NCBI RefSeq assembly: GCF_035998675.1
Contig: NZ_DASYHI010000023.1
Span: 124,001-188,000, forward strand
Direction: 5' to 3'
Origin: Telluribacter sp035998675
GTDB taxonomy: Bacteria > Bacteroidota > Bacteroidia > Cytophagales > Spirosomataceae
DNA: 64,000 nucleotides
Positions 27,063-36,051 of this stretch are shown here, piece by piece; position 1 is the first letter of the stretch, and every line of letters begins with the position of its first letter. The notes below the pieces were generated by a model. It did not search any database, was not told the origin of the DNA, and saw only the letters and a list, made by a program, of their open reading frames with translations. Both the position numbers and the translations under genes were made by a program.

Positions 27063-27176
27063 GTCATGCCGTGGATAAAGTAATACAGGTACCTTGGAAA
27101 TTTACCTTAGTACCAAAACAACCTGTTATGCAAGAAAGAAGGACAGCTCCTGACTAGCAGGAGCTGTTCGAATCTT

Positions 27177-28673
27177 CTATTGCCACGCTTGGTTCTGGGT
27201 GAGCTCAGGGTTGGCATTTACCTCATCCTGTGGGATGGGGAAGTACTTGTTCTTGGCCTGCACCGGGCGGTTAGGGTACACCGAGTTCGTGGCTTTGGGT
27301 ACTACTTCCAGGAACTTACCGGTACGAGTCAGGTCATACCAGCGGTCGCCTTCGGCAAAAAACTCCCACGAACGCTCCTGAAGTACCGCGTCAATAAATG
27401 CATCCTTGCTCAGTCCGGTGCCCAAATTAGGTAAACCCGCCCGGGTACGTACCGCATTAATAAAGCCATATGCTTTGGGAGTAGCCCCGTTGAGGCGCGC
27501 TTCCGCTTCGGCGGCAATCAGGTACATGTCCGGAAGCCGTAAAATAGGGATATTAACAATGGTACCCGTTGTGGAAACCGGATCGCGGTACTTACGGATG
27601 AGTACACCCTCAGTGGTTATAGGTGTGATGTTTTGCTGAGGTACAACGTTGCCCGCCCGGTTGATATAAGAAGTCTCCATCAGTTGACGGCGCTTATCGG
27701 CCGGGTTAAAGGAATTATAGAAGGACATATAGGCAAACATAGAACCAAACGAGGTACGGGCGTACTCAACACCAGCACTACCCGATGGTCCGGCCAGTCC
27801 TACCAGCTGGTGGGAGTTACCCGGCGAAATGGGATCGGCTTCGTAGGCCCAGATATTCTCTATGCGGGCGGCATCTTCTGTCCGGTAGTCATATACATCC
27901 AGCACGTTAGGTAGTAACCTATACTTACCAGAGTTAATCACCGACTCCGCCTTTTCCAGGGCTTTGGCCCAGTCTTCGTTATAAAGCGCCGCTTTGGCGT
28001 ACAGGGCATTAACCGCTTCGCGCGAAGGACGACCTTTTTCTACCGCCGGAAACGAAGCTAAACCAGCCGCCAGGGCCATATCAAGGTCGCTGTAAATTTG
28101 TTGATACACTTCCTTGATGGGACTTTTCCCTACGTAGGCTTTAGCTTCGGAAGTACTGGGTTCGGTCTTTACGGGCACTTCCCCGAAGTTTTTGGTCAGC
28201 ATCCAGTGGTAAAAAGCCCGCAGGAAATACGATTCACCAATGATTTGCTTCTTACGGGTTTCGTCCATGGTGGCATCAGGTACCTTGGCAATAATCCAGT
28301 TGGCTTTTTCGATGCCGCTGTAGGCAGCAGACCAGATTTGCTGAGGTGACTCGAAGATGCGGCCGGCGCTACGCTGGGTGGTGTAGGTAGGCTCTACGGT
28401 AAATAGCGTAAGGGTATTACGCCCTACCACCGCCCGGGGATACACCTGGTCGGCGCTATAAGCAGGTACCATAATGGCAGCCGGGCCACCGTACAAGCCA
28501 CCCAATGCATTATAAACGGCAATGAGTCCTTTTTCCGCGTCGGTACCTGTTTTGTAGAAGTTTTCGGTGAAGATAGAAGAGTACACCTGCTCTTCCAGCT
28601 CACAGGATGTCATACCCACGCCCAGCAGGAGCATCGGTAGAATCTTATAAATGGATTTATATCTGATTTTCAT
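27177..28673 (-). CDS. SusD/RagB-like glycan-binding lipoprotein
   Basis: The 498-residue product has a lipoprotein signal ending GMTSC (C24). SusD landmarks follow: FTENFYKTGTDAEKGLIAVYNALGG, SYFLRAFYHWMLTKNFGEVPV, RLPDMYLIAAEAEARLNG and ERSWEFFAEGDRWYDLTRTG, ending in YFPIPQDEVNANPELTQN. It pairs with the susC gene 26 bases upstream and would bind the second PUL's glycan at the cell surface. It shares little direct sequence with the SusD at 6617-8323, so the two loci probably handle different ligands. A gap of 114 bases separates it from the sulfatase gene downstream. Confidence 0.95.
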   Translation of the reverse strand: MKIRYKSIYKILPMLLLGVGMTSCELEEQVYSSIFTENFYKTGTDAEKGLIAVYNALGGLYGGPAAIMVPAYSADQVYPRAVVGRNTLTLFTVEPTYTTQRSAGRIFESPQQIWSAAYSGIEKANWIIAKVPDATMDETRKKQIIGESYFLRAFYHWMLTKNFGEVPVKTEPSTSEAKAYVGKSPIKEVYQQIYSDLDMALAAGLASFPAVEKGRPSREAVNALYAKAALYNEDWAKALEKAESVINSGKYRLLPNVLDVYDYRTEDAARIENIWAYEADPISPGNSHQLVGLAGPSGSAGVEYARTSFGSMFAYMSFYNSFNPADKRRQLMETSYINRAGNVVPQQNITPITTEGVLIRKYRDPVSTTGTIVNIPILRLPDMYLIAAEAEARLNGATPKAYGFINAVRTRAGLPNLGTGLSKDAFIDAVLQERSWEFFAEGDRWYDLTRTGKFLEVVPKATNSVYPNRPVQAKNKYFPIPQDEVNANPELTQNQAWQ

Positions 28674-28699
28674 GTCGATAGAATTTTTATGAGGTCAAA

Positions 28700-31600
28700 T
28701 TAAAACGTAACCTGAATACCGCCCAGGAATGACTTTGCCTGTGGGTATACCAGATTGTCGATTCCGATGGCGGTGTTAGAACCCGCGTAGGTGTTCACCT
28801 CGGGGTCGTAGCCCGAGTACTTGGTCAGCGTCAGCAGGTTATTGCCACTAACGTAGATGCGCGCCCGACTGATGCCCTTAATAGCTGGCAGGGTATAGCC
28901 CAGGGTGATGTTCTTGAGGCGTACATAGGAGCCATCCTCAACCGGATAGTCAGTAATAGGCAACCGTCCACCTTGAAAGGCGCTAACATACTGGTTATTA
29001 GGATTAGTAGGTGTCCAGCGATTGACCAAGCCTTTAAACTGATTACGGTGGCCAAGGGGGGTTTCAAAAGATAGATGACTCGCATTGTAGATATCATTCC
29101 CTTGTGAGCCCGACAGGAAAGCACTGAAATCGAAGTTCTTGTAACCCAGGTTAGTTGAAGCTCCGAAGATAAAGTTAGGGTTAGGATTACCCGTTATAGT
29201 CTGATCTTGGGCGTTGATGGCACCGTCGTTGTTCAGATCTTTCACCTTGTGGCCCCCTATACGTCCGTCATAGCCCGGAATGATAGCGTCGCCAGTCTGA
29301 TTGATACCATCAAACACGTAGGTCTTGAAAACACCTAGGGGCTGTCCGACACTCAGGATGGAGAAGTTGGTTACGAATCGTTCCTGAGTAGTACCACCGT
29401 CCAGGTCCAGCAATTTGTTTCGGTTGGCAGTAAGGTTACCAGATACCGACCAGGTTACGGGACCATTCAGGATTATAGCATTGGTAGCAAACTCAAATCC
29501 CTTATTTTCCAGCGAAGCATAGTTACCGGTAATGCTTGAGTAACCCGACGACAGCGGCAGCGTCTTCACGTAAAGCAGGTCATTGGTTTGCTTGTGGTAG
29601 TAATCCATAATGACCGAAATACGGTTATTAAGCATGCTTATATCCACCCCAAAGTTAGCCTGAGCCGATTTCTCCCAGCGCAGGTCCGGGTTGGCAATAC
29701 CCGAGGGACTGATAGCGGTCAGGTAGGCATTATTCAGGTTATAGCCACCACCCGAGCCCACCGTAGCCAGGGACTGGTAAGGCGAAATACCACCGGCATT
29801 TCCCGTTATTCCATAGCTGGCCCGAAGTTTAAGATCCGAAAGCCAGTTAACGTCCTGCAGGAATGGTTCTTCAATCAACCGCCAGGCGGCCGAAATAGCC
29901 GGAAAGAAACCGTATTTGTGGTTAGTTCCGAACTTACTGGAACCATCGATCCGAGCTGTCAGGTCCAGGAAGTATTTGTCCCGGAAACCGTAGTTAACCC
30001 GACCCATGTAGGAATCCAGCCGCTGCTGCGAACGACTGCTGCTTACATTGCGGTTGAGGGCTAGCTGAAGAGCCTCGTTACGGGTAGCGTCATTCGGAAA
30101 GCCCGTTGCGGAAATAGAGTTATTGTTAGAGTTTTCAATTTGGGAAGCAAATACACCCGTAAAACGCAGGCTGTGTACTTCATTAAATTTGCGGTTGTAA
30201 GAAACAATACTTTCGTGCAGCAGCCCGATGAAGTTGGAGTTGGATTTAGAAGCTGAGCCTGAATTGTCGTTAATATCCGCCCTGTTAATGATTGAAATCG
30301 GTGAGTAGTAATCATCCAGTCGGTTTTGAAGGTCCGCGTTAAAGGATGCCCGGTACGATAGACCGGGGAGAATCTCATACTCGCCAAAGAGATTGACCAG
30401 GGTACGCTTGATATCCCGCTGACGCAGTACCTCAGTGAAGTTCAGTGGGTTCACCACCTCGCGGTACTGACCTTTGCCTTGTTCGCCAAATGGAAAGATG
30501 GAGCCGTCGGCCCGGTAAGGCTGTAGAGTTGGAGGCGCTCCAATGGCAGCACCCAGTACGCTGGTAGTTACCACCGCGGCGTCACCAATGGTAGTACTTC
30601 CGGCATCCACCCCATTACTTATATTGTAACTTCCCAAGATACTTGTCCCAATCTTGAATCTGTCCGTTATTTTATGATCAAGGTTGAGTCGGTAAGAATA
30701 CCGCTTAAAGTTTGAATTTATAATGATACCATCCTGGTTAAAGTAGTTGGCCGATAGCGCTAACTGGGTCTTTTCGTTACCACCGTTTATGGAAAGTTGG
30801 TGACTTTGAATGGGGGCCTTCTGAAAAATAATGTTCTGCCAGTTGACACCCTCGCCTAGTGAAGAAGGATCAGGATAGTCATTATTTTTATAAATCTCAT
30901 TGTCGAGTTGGGCAAATTCGGCTGCGTTCAGTACATCCAGGGTTTTGGTAGCCTGCTGTACGCCGTAGTAGCTATCAATTGACACCCGGGTGGCACCGGC
31001 CCGTCCGCGCTTGGTGGTAATAAGTACTACCCCGTTGGCGGCGCGTGCACCGTAAATGGCCGAAGCCGAAGCATCTTTCAGTACCTCAACCGACTCGATG
31101 TCGTTGGGGTTAATGGTCGAAAGTGGACTCACGTCGTTAATCCCACCGCCATTTGAAATCTGAATACCGTCCACTACGTACAACGGCTCCGAATTTCCGT
31201 TAATAGAGTTGGTTCCCCGGATGCGAACACTGATGTTCCCGCCGGGCGCCCCGGTGTTTTGGTTGATCTGAACGCCCGATACCCGCGCCTGTAGGCCCTG
31301 GGCTACGTTGGTAACCGGAAGCTGAGTAAGCTCATCCGCCTTAACGGAAGCGATGGAACCGGTAGTTTCTATTCTACGCTGCGTACCGTACCCAACTACC
31401 ACCAATTCATCCAGCGCCCGGGTATCAGTCCTGAGTGATACATTAATGGTAGAGCGGTTGTTGACGGGTATTTCCTGGCTCACATAGCCCAGGAAAGAAA
31501 ATACAAAGGTAGCGCCCGGGGCCGCACTCAGAGAATAGCTTCCGTCAACATTGGTAATGGTACCACGTTGGGTTCTTTTTACCGTTACACTAACGCCCGG

Positions 31601-31723
31601 AATCGTTTCGCCGTTTTCGTCCGTTACTTTTCCGGTTACGGTCAGGTCCTGTGCCCGAAGTTCTCCCCAGGCTGCGATGCACAGCAGCAGTAGGAAGCAG
31701 GTTTTTGTTAAAGTTTTTAACAT
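28700..31723 (-). CDS. SusC/RagA-like TonB-dependent outer-membrane transporter
   Basis: This 1007-residue protein has a signal peptide ending near LRAQD. A carboxypeptidase-regulatory-like domain (VTGKVTDENGETIPGV) is followed by VVVGYGTQRRIETTGSI, a plug with SVRIRGTNSINGNSEPLYVVDGI, and a long barrel ending FLGGIQVTF. It is the first gene of the second PUL operon. It faces the LacI-family gene across a 344-base region that contains a perfect palindrome suited to a LacI-type repressor. That arrangement suggests repression until an inducing sugar appears. Cargo is unknown; the sulfatase in the operon suggests a sulfated glycan. Confidence 0.96.
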   Translation of the reverse strand: MLKTLTKTCFLLLLCIAAWGELRAQDLTVTGKVTDENGETIPGVSVTVKRTQRGTITNVDGSYSLSAAPGATFVFSFLGYVSQEIPVNNRSTINVSLRTDTRALDELVVVGYGTQRRIETTGSIASVKADELTQLPVTNVAQGLQARVSGVQINQNTGAPGGNISVRIRGTNSINGNSEPLYVVDGIQISNGGGINDVSPLSTINPNDIESVEVLKDASASAIYGARAANGVVLITTKRGRAGATRVSIDSYYGVQQATKTLDVLNAAEFAQLDNEIYKNNDYPDPSSLGEGVNWQNIIFQKAPIQSHQLSINGGNEKTQLALSANYFNQDGIIINSNFKRYSYRLNLDHKITDRFKIGTSILGSYNISNGVDAGSTTIGDAAVVTTSVLGAAIGAPPTLQPYRADGSIFPFGEQGKGQYREVVNPLNFTEVLRQRDIKRTLVNLFGEYEILPGLSYRASFNADLQNRLDDYYSPISIINRADINDNSGSASKSNSNFIGLLHESIVSYNRKFNEVHSLRFTGVFASQIENSNNNSISATGFPNDATRNEALQLALNRNVSSSRSQQRLDSYMGRVNYGFRDKYFLDLTARIDGSSKFGTNHKYGFFPAISAAWRLIEEPFLQDVNWLSDLKLRASYGITGNAGGISPYQSLATVGSGGGYNLNNAYLTAISPSGIANPDLRWEKSAQANFGVDISMLNNRISVIMDYYHKQTNDLLYVKTLPLSSGYSSITGNYASLENKGFEFATNAIILNGPVTWSVSGNLTANRNKLLDLDGGTTQERFVTNFSILSVGQPLGVFKTYVFDGINQTGDAIIPGYDGRIGGHKVKDLNNDGAINAQDQTITGNPNPNFIFGASTNLGYKNFDFSAFLSGSQGNDIYNASHLSFETPLGHRNQFKGLVNRWTPTNPNNQYVSAFQGGRLPITDYPVEDGSYVRLKNITLGYTLPAIKGISRARIYVSGNNLLTLTKYSGYDPEVNTYAGSNTAIGIDNLVYPQAKSFLGGIQVTF

Positions 31724-31925
31724 GCTGGTAATGATTTGGGTTTAAGAATAATCATATTAGAATAATGCAATTTTTAGTAGGGTTTTACATTTTGGTTGCG
31801 TCATATAAGGGTATAAGAAGAATTAGCCTTTTGGTACTGAGCAGCGATTTTGTAGTTAAATATAAGGTAGGGGAATAGTATACAAGGAATAAATAGGGCT
31901 AAAATATCTTAAAATTAAACAAAAA

Positions 31926-31959
31926 ATATCGGTAACGTTTGCGCAAACGTTACCGATAT
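31926..31959. promoter_or_regulatory. perfect 34-bp palindromic operator, LacI/GalR type
   Basis: The half-site atatcggtaacgtttgc is followed directly by its exact reverse complement, with the axis between 31942 and 31943. The AACG-TTTGCGCAAA-CGTT core and central CG are typical of LacI/GalR operators. It lies 203 bases before the susC ATG (31723) and 109 bases before the ATG of the LacI-family gene (32068). One site could therefore repress the PUL and autoregulate the regulator. The rest of the 31724-32067 gap holds no gene and is AT-rich. Confidence 0.85.
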
Positions 31960-32009
31960 AAAACTTTACACACTAATTATATAAAAATATCAAATCAGCT
32001 CTTTTTACG

Positions 32010-32017
32010 TATATTTG
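32010..32017 (+). promoter_or_regulatory. -7 box for the LacI-family regulator gene
   Basis: The octamer tatatttg matches TAnnTTTG exactly, 51 bases downstream of the palindromic operator and 51 bases upstream of the ATG at 32068. No clear -33 TTG is seen. Its placement just downstream of the operator fits autorepression. Confidence 0.55.
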
Positions 32018-32067
32018 GTTGCAAGTCAGGATATACCTAGTTCTTATATAAATATATTACAATTTTT

Positions 32068-33237
32068 ATGATCCCTTGCGTTAAGTGTCAACAAGTAGAA
32101 ACCATCATGAAAGCGGGCTTTGTGAGGGGAAAGCAACGGTACCTCTGCAAAGACTGCAACTACTTTTTTACTTTGCCTACGGGTACGCCAACCGCCAGCC
32201 AGCCCCGGCGGCGGCGGCACCAGACTACCATTATTGACATAGCCCGAACCCTGGGCGTTTCGAACTCGACGGTGTCAAGGGCTTTGCACGGTCATCCCGA
32301 TATTAGTCCGGAAACACGACAGCAGGTACTTGATATGGCCACCCAGCTCGACTACCAGCCCAACCAGCTTGCTTATAGTCTGGTCAAAAGCCTCACCAAT
32401 ACCATCGGGATCATAGTACCGGAGTTTTTTACGCCATTTTTTCCCAATGTTATTGTGGGGGTACAGGAGGTACTTTCCCGGGCAGGGTATCACCTTATCA
32501 TTATGCAGTCAAGTGAGTCGTACGAAACCGAGGTAGGTAATACCAAAGCGATGCTAGCCAACCGGGTCGACGGCATCATTGCCTCCCTCAGCCTGGAAAC
32601 TAACAATTATGACCATTTTGAAGTCTACGAAAAAAGGGGAATACCCGTCGTTTATTTCAATCGGGTTTGTCACGAACTGGCGGGCCCCAAGGTAGTAGTA
32701 AATGATTATATCGGTGCCTATAAGGCGGTGGAACACCTTATCCAAAATGGATACCAACGCATAGCTCACCTGGGCGGTCCGCCCAACCTTGTAATAAGTC
32801 AGGAGCGCCTTCGGGGTTATAAAGCTGCCCTCCAGAAATACGGCTTTGACGTTCGACCCGAACTGATTATCCACGGTGATCTCACCCAACACAAAGCCCG
32901 GATCTATGGACAGTACCTGCTGGACATGGACAATCCTCCCGATGCTATATTCGCGGTGAATGATCCGACGGCCATTGAAATTCTGCTGCTGGCAAAGGCC
33001 AAAGGACTGCTTGTCCCGGAAGATCTGGGGGTGGTAGGATTTAGCGACGACCCCATCGCCGCCCACATCGGCAACGGCCTCACTACCGTTAAGCAACCTA
33101 CCCACCTGATGGGTACCATGACCGCCGAAATGATTCTGAGATTGATTAACGAAGAAGAAGAACAATGGAAGCCCGAAACGAAGGTACTTGAGGCCGAATT
33201 GGTAGTAAGAGGTTCGTCCGTGCGGAGCCGAAAATAA
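32068..33237 (+). CDS. LacI-family regulator with N-terminal IS1/InsA-like zinc ribbon
   Basis: The 389-residue protein is unusual. Residues 1-35 carry a four-cysteine ribbon (C4, C7, C27, C30) with the sequence GKQRYLCKDCNYFF, which is the style of the InsA/IS1-type transposase zinc finger. A Thr/Pro/Arg-rich linker (36-50) leads into a normal LacI helix-turn-helix (52-76; TIIDIARTLGVSNSTVSRALHGHPDIS). A periplasmic-binding-protein-like effector domain covers about 110-385, with VDGIIASLS, HLGGPPNLVISQERLRGY and GVVGFSDDPIA. The ribbon is in frame with no stop, and the ATG at 32068 follows a good -7 box, so the fusion is real in the sequence. It probably regulates the divergent susC operon through the palindrome upstream. 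An added DNA contact or dimer contact by the ribbon is inference. Confidence 0.9.
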   Translation: MIPCVKCQQVETIMKAGFVRGKQRYLCKDCNYFFTLPTGTPTASQPRRRRHQTTIIDIARTLGVSNSTVSRALHGHPDISPETRQQVLDMATQLDYQPNQLAYSLVKSLTNTIGIIVPEFFTPFFPNVIVGVQEVLSRAGYHLIIMQSSESYETEVGNTKAMLANRVDGIIASLSLETNNYDHFEVYEKRGIPVVYFNRVCHELAGPKVVVNDYIGAYKAVEHLIQNGYQRIAHLGGPPNLVISQERLRGYKAALQKYGFDVRPELIIHGDLTQHKARIYGQYLLDMDNPPDAIFAVNDPTAIEILLLAKAKGLLVPEDLGVVGFSDDPIAAHIGNGLTTVKQPTHLMGTMTAEMILRLINEEEEQWKPETKVLEAELVVRGSSVRSRK

Positions 33238-33432
33238 GGCACCAGTAAACTCGTACTACAAATTTACTAGGTAGACACCGACTCAGGTTTTTTATGGAAA
33301 AGAGCAAAGGTTTATTTTATTTAAAATAAAAATTATTTCGGCCAGACTCTGGTAAAAGAAAAATCTTTTTTTAATATTAGTTCCGATAATTTTTGTCGCT
33401 AAGTCAAAGCCTTCATAATAAATATTCGTTTC

Positions 33433-34392
33433 ATGCAGGAAGATTTTCAGGAGGACAAAGCCCGGGCTTTGGTTCGCTATTCGGATAAAGTTGCCCATTA
33501 TGCCCAGGCCGGATTGGAGGGAGCCCGCAATACCCAAAGGGCTTATCAGGCAGACATCCGGCACTACTACGAATGGTGCCAGCTACAGGGGCTGACTGCC
33601 TTTCCGGTGGATGCGGAGGTACTTGCGGTTTACGTGACCCACCTGGCAGACGAATGCAAATGGGCTACCATACAGCGGCGGATGGCGGCTCTCCGCAAAT
33701 GGCACGAGTTGAAAAACGAAGAATTTCCCGCCAGGAGCCGGCAAGTACAGGCGGTGCTGGAGGGTATCAGACGGGTCAAGGGTATTCGACAAAAACAGGC
33801 TCCGGCCTTTTCGCTGGACGAATTCCGCCCTTTGATCCAGTCGTTCGACCCGGAAAATGTGATTGAACTACGCGATAAGGTTGTGCTGCTGTTGGGCTTT
33901 ACCGGTGCCTTTCGCCGGTCTGAACTCGTGGCGCTGAACATTGAAGATTTAAGTTTTTCACGACAGGGGCTCATCATTACGCTGACCCAGAGCAAGACCA
34001 ATCAGTACGGAGAAATTGAACAGAAAGCTTTTTTCTACCATCCGGACCCGCTGCTGTGCCCAATCAGGACCCTGGAAGAATGGCTGGCCCTGCGCCCGGC
34101 TCAGGGGCCGCTGCTGGTGAGGTTTCGGAAGGGGAAAACCCACGGAGAAGTACGGCTCACCGAAGAACGGTTATCGGATAAAAGTGTGGATAACCTGGTT
34201 AAACACTACCTGGGAACAGAATACTCGGCGCACTCGTTGCGGGCCTCCTTCGTGACTGCCGCCAAGCTCAACGGCGCTGATGACATGGAAGTTATGCAAC
34301 AAACCAAGCACCGGACCTCGGCCATGATCCAACGCTATACCCGCACAGATGATATTCGGAAGTTCAACGCGGGCAAAAAATTAGGGCTGTAG
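33433..34392 (+). CDS. tyrosine recombinase (phage-integrase family), orphan
   Basis: This 319-residue protein has an N-terminal SAM-like core-binding domain (about 25-115) and a catalytic domain with a complete active site. R162 lies in GAFRRSEL, K188 in SKTNQ, H267/R270 in HSLR, H293 in TKHRT and Y302 as the nucleophile. The family breaks and rejoins DNA at specific sites. It is longer and less XerC/D-like than housekeeping Xer proteins. No phage, transposon or cargo genes, att sites or flanking direct repeats are evident nearby. It sits between a PUL regulator and a repair gene. It could be a remnant, or it could act on a distant invertible site. Confidence 0.9.
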   Translation: MQEDFQEDKARALVRYSDKVAHYAQAGLEGARNTQRAYQADIRHYYEWCQLQGLTAFPVDAEVLAVYVTHLADECKWATIQRRMAALRKWHELKNEEFPARSRQVQAVLEGIRRVKGIRQKQAPAFSLDEFRPLIQSFDPENVIELRDKVVLLLGFTGAFRRSELVALNIEDLSFSRQGLIITLTQSKTNQYGEIEQKAFFYHPDPLLCPIRTLEEWLALRPAQGPLLVRFRKGKTHGEVRLTEERLSDKSVDNLVKHYLGTEYSAHSLRASFVTAAKLNGADDMEVMQQTKHRTSAMIQRYTRTDDIRKFNAGKKLGL

Positions 34393-34566
34393 AACTCATT
34401 ATAATATATTGAAAATCAAATAGAAACAAAAAATTTTACTGAAATAAAAAATAATTATTAGCAAAACAGTACCAGCAAGCATTTCACTACGTATATTTAC
34501 CTGAATTATATAGTATATATACGCACACTAAACTAACGGTACTCCTTGTATCGTTGCCCTTTATCA

Positions 34567-35268
34567 ATGAAAGAACTCATGCAAGAACTAGCCCTGCTGG
34601 GTAATGATGCCTGCAAAAAGGTATACCTAAAGCACGGTGCCCAGGAACCCCTCTTTGGTGTAAGAACCACTGACCTCAAAAAACTACAGGTCAACTACCC
34701 AAACCACCACCAACAGGCGCTGGATTTGTATTGTACCGGAAATTCCGATGCTATGTACCTGGCCGGCTTACTAGTTGATTCCGAATTAATGACACCGCCG
34801 CTGCTGGATGAGTGGGTACAGGCAGCCAACTGGTACCTGCTTAGCGAATACACCGTTGCAGTTGTGGCCGCCGAAAGCCCTTACCGGCTGGAAATGGCTA
34901 GAAAATGGATAGATGCGGAGGAAGAAATGATAGCCAATACCGGCTGGGCAACCTGGGCTTATATGATTGGTTTTCTTTCCAACGACTATTTTGAAGAGGA
35001 AGAAATCAACTACTTACTGGAAAGGATCCGGATAACCATTCAGGTTGAAGCCAATCGGGTTCGGTACAGTATGAATAATTTCCTGATTGCGGTAGGAAGT
35101 CTTTACTCGCCTCTTAGCGAAAAAGCCTGCCAAATAGCCGAAGAAATTGGCCAGGTACAGATTGAGTTAGCCGGGAGGTCTTATATAGCTCCATCGGCGC
35201 TTACCAGCATTGCTAGTATCCAGAAATCCCTGGGGATGGAAACAAGACGTATACCTGTCATCGTCTAG
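34567..35268 (+). CDS. DNA alkylation repair protein (AlkD-like HEAT-repeat family)
   Basis: A TTG at 34546 extends the frame, but the ATG at 34567 (MKELMQELALLGNDACKK) fits the family start, giving 233 residues. Typical landmarks are HGAQEPLFGVRTTDLKKLQ, LYCTGNSDAMYLAGLLVD, YTVAVVAAESPYRLEMARKW and RVRYSMNNFLIAVGS. Relatives are helical-repeat glycosylases or DNA-binding proteins of the PF08713 group. The C-terminus ends in a stretch (TRRIPVIV) that differs from the usual Lys/Cys-rich tail. It stands alone, with an AT-rich upstream region and a convergent gene downstream. Confidence 0.88.
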   Translation: MKELMQELALLGNDACKKVYLKHGAQEPLFGVRTTDLKKLQVNYPNHHQQALDLYCTGNSDAMYLAGLLVDSELMTPPLLDEWVQAANWYLLSEYTVAVVAAESPYRLEMARKWIDAEEEMIANTGWATWAYMIGFLSNDYFEEEEINYLLERIRITIQVEANRVRYSMNNFLIAVGSLYSPLSEKACQIAEEIGQVQIELAGRSYIAPSALTSIASIQKSLGMETRRIPVIV

Positions 35269-35480
35269 GCTTGTTCTCAAAGATAAATTTATTTTCAGGG
35301 AATCATAGAGCCTAACCCAGGTTTTGCTGGCCTGGGAGGCCGCTGGCTGTATTGTCTGTTTTTGATTGTAAAGGTTAAATTAAAGCTATTTCGGAGTAAT
35401 TTCGATGGTTCTATAATCTACCTTATGTTAAGTCAATTAGGTTAGCGAAAGGCATAATTGAAACTATCCCGTTTCACCAC

Positions 35481-36044
35481 CTAATTACCCTGTTCCATAA
35501 ATTGATAGCAGAGCATGTGGCAAATAGTCATGTGCGCGTCCTCAACGCGGCCGTAGTGTTCAGAGTCAACCACCACTACTTCCTGCGCTATTTCGGCAAG
35601 CTTTCCTTTTTTTCCACCCACCAGGGCTATGGTGGTTAACCCGTTGGCGTTTGCCCAGTCAATGGCTTTGACCAGGTTGGGCGAATTGCCGCTCACGCTC
35701 ATGGTAAGTACCAAGTCGTTGGGCTGCGCGTAGTTTTGCAATTGGCCCAAAAACACATCGTCGTAAGAATAATCGTTGCCTAAAGCGGTTATCCAGGCCG
35801 TATTGTCATTAAGGGACAAACAACGAAAACGCTTCCCCAGCGCATCGGAGGCTCCTTTCCCTAAGTCGGTCATGAAATGGGATGCATTGGCGGCGCTACC
35901 CCCGTTACCAAAAACAAACAACTGACGGTTGTGGGTCCAGGCTTCCCGGAGCAGCTCGGCAATCTGCCGGACTTTATGAAGCGGAATGGAATCCAGGGTA
36001 GTTTTTTGTTGGTCAATGTAAGCGCTGTAATAGTTTGTTTCCAT
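35481..36044 (-). CDS. SIS-domain sugar-phosphate isomerase (GmhA-like)
   Basis: The 187-residue protein carries the SIS fold with GNGGSAANASHF (near residue 46), a second phosphate-binding loop SVSGNSPNLVKAI, and the terminal VEDAHMTICHMLCYQF typical of phosphoheptose isomerases. GmhA converts sedoheptulose 7-phosphate to glycero-manno-heptose 7-phosphate. Related SIS proteins act on other sugar phosphates. It is 7 bases downstream of a ROK sugar kinase in the same operon. The pair may therefore phosphorylate and isomerise one sugar (inference). No other heptose genes are visible, so a true LPS heptose role is uncertain. Confidence 0.82.
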   Translation of the reverse strand: METNYYSAYIDQQKTTLDSIPLHKVRQIAELLREAWTHNRQLFVFGNGGSAANASHFMTDLGKGASDALGKRFRCLSLNDNTAWITALGNDYSYDDVFLGQLQNYAQPNDLVLTMSVSGNSPNLVKAIDWANANGLTTIALVGGKKGKLAEIAQEVVVVDSEHYGRVEDAHMTICHMLCYQFMEQGN

Positions 36045-36051
36045 GAATTGA

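Noticed and set aside
33238..34545. Integrase region as a genomic island or prophage
   Set aside because: No tRNA, direct repeats or phage genes; flanking genes look like ordinary chromosomal genes.
34546..34566. TTG start extending the AlkD-like protein by seven residues
   Set aside because: The extension YRCPLS has no family match, while the ATG at 34567 gives the expected N-terminus.
35309..35345. cccagg/cctggg hairpin between convergent genes as a terminator
   Set aside because: Only six base pairs with a nine-base loop and no T run; too weak to call.
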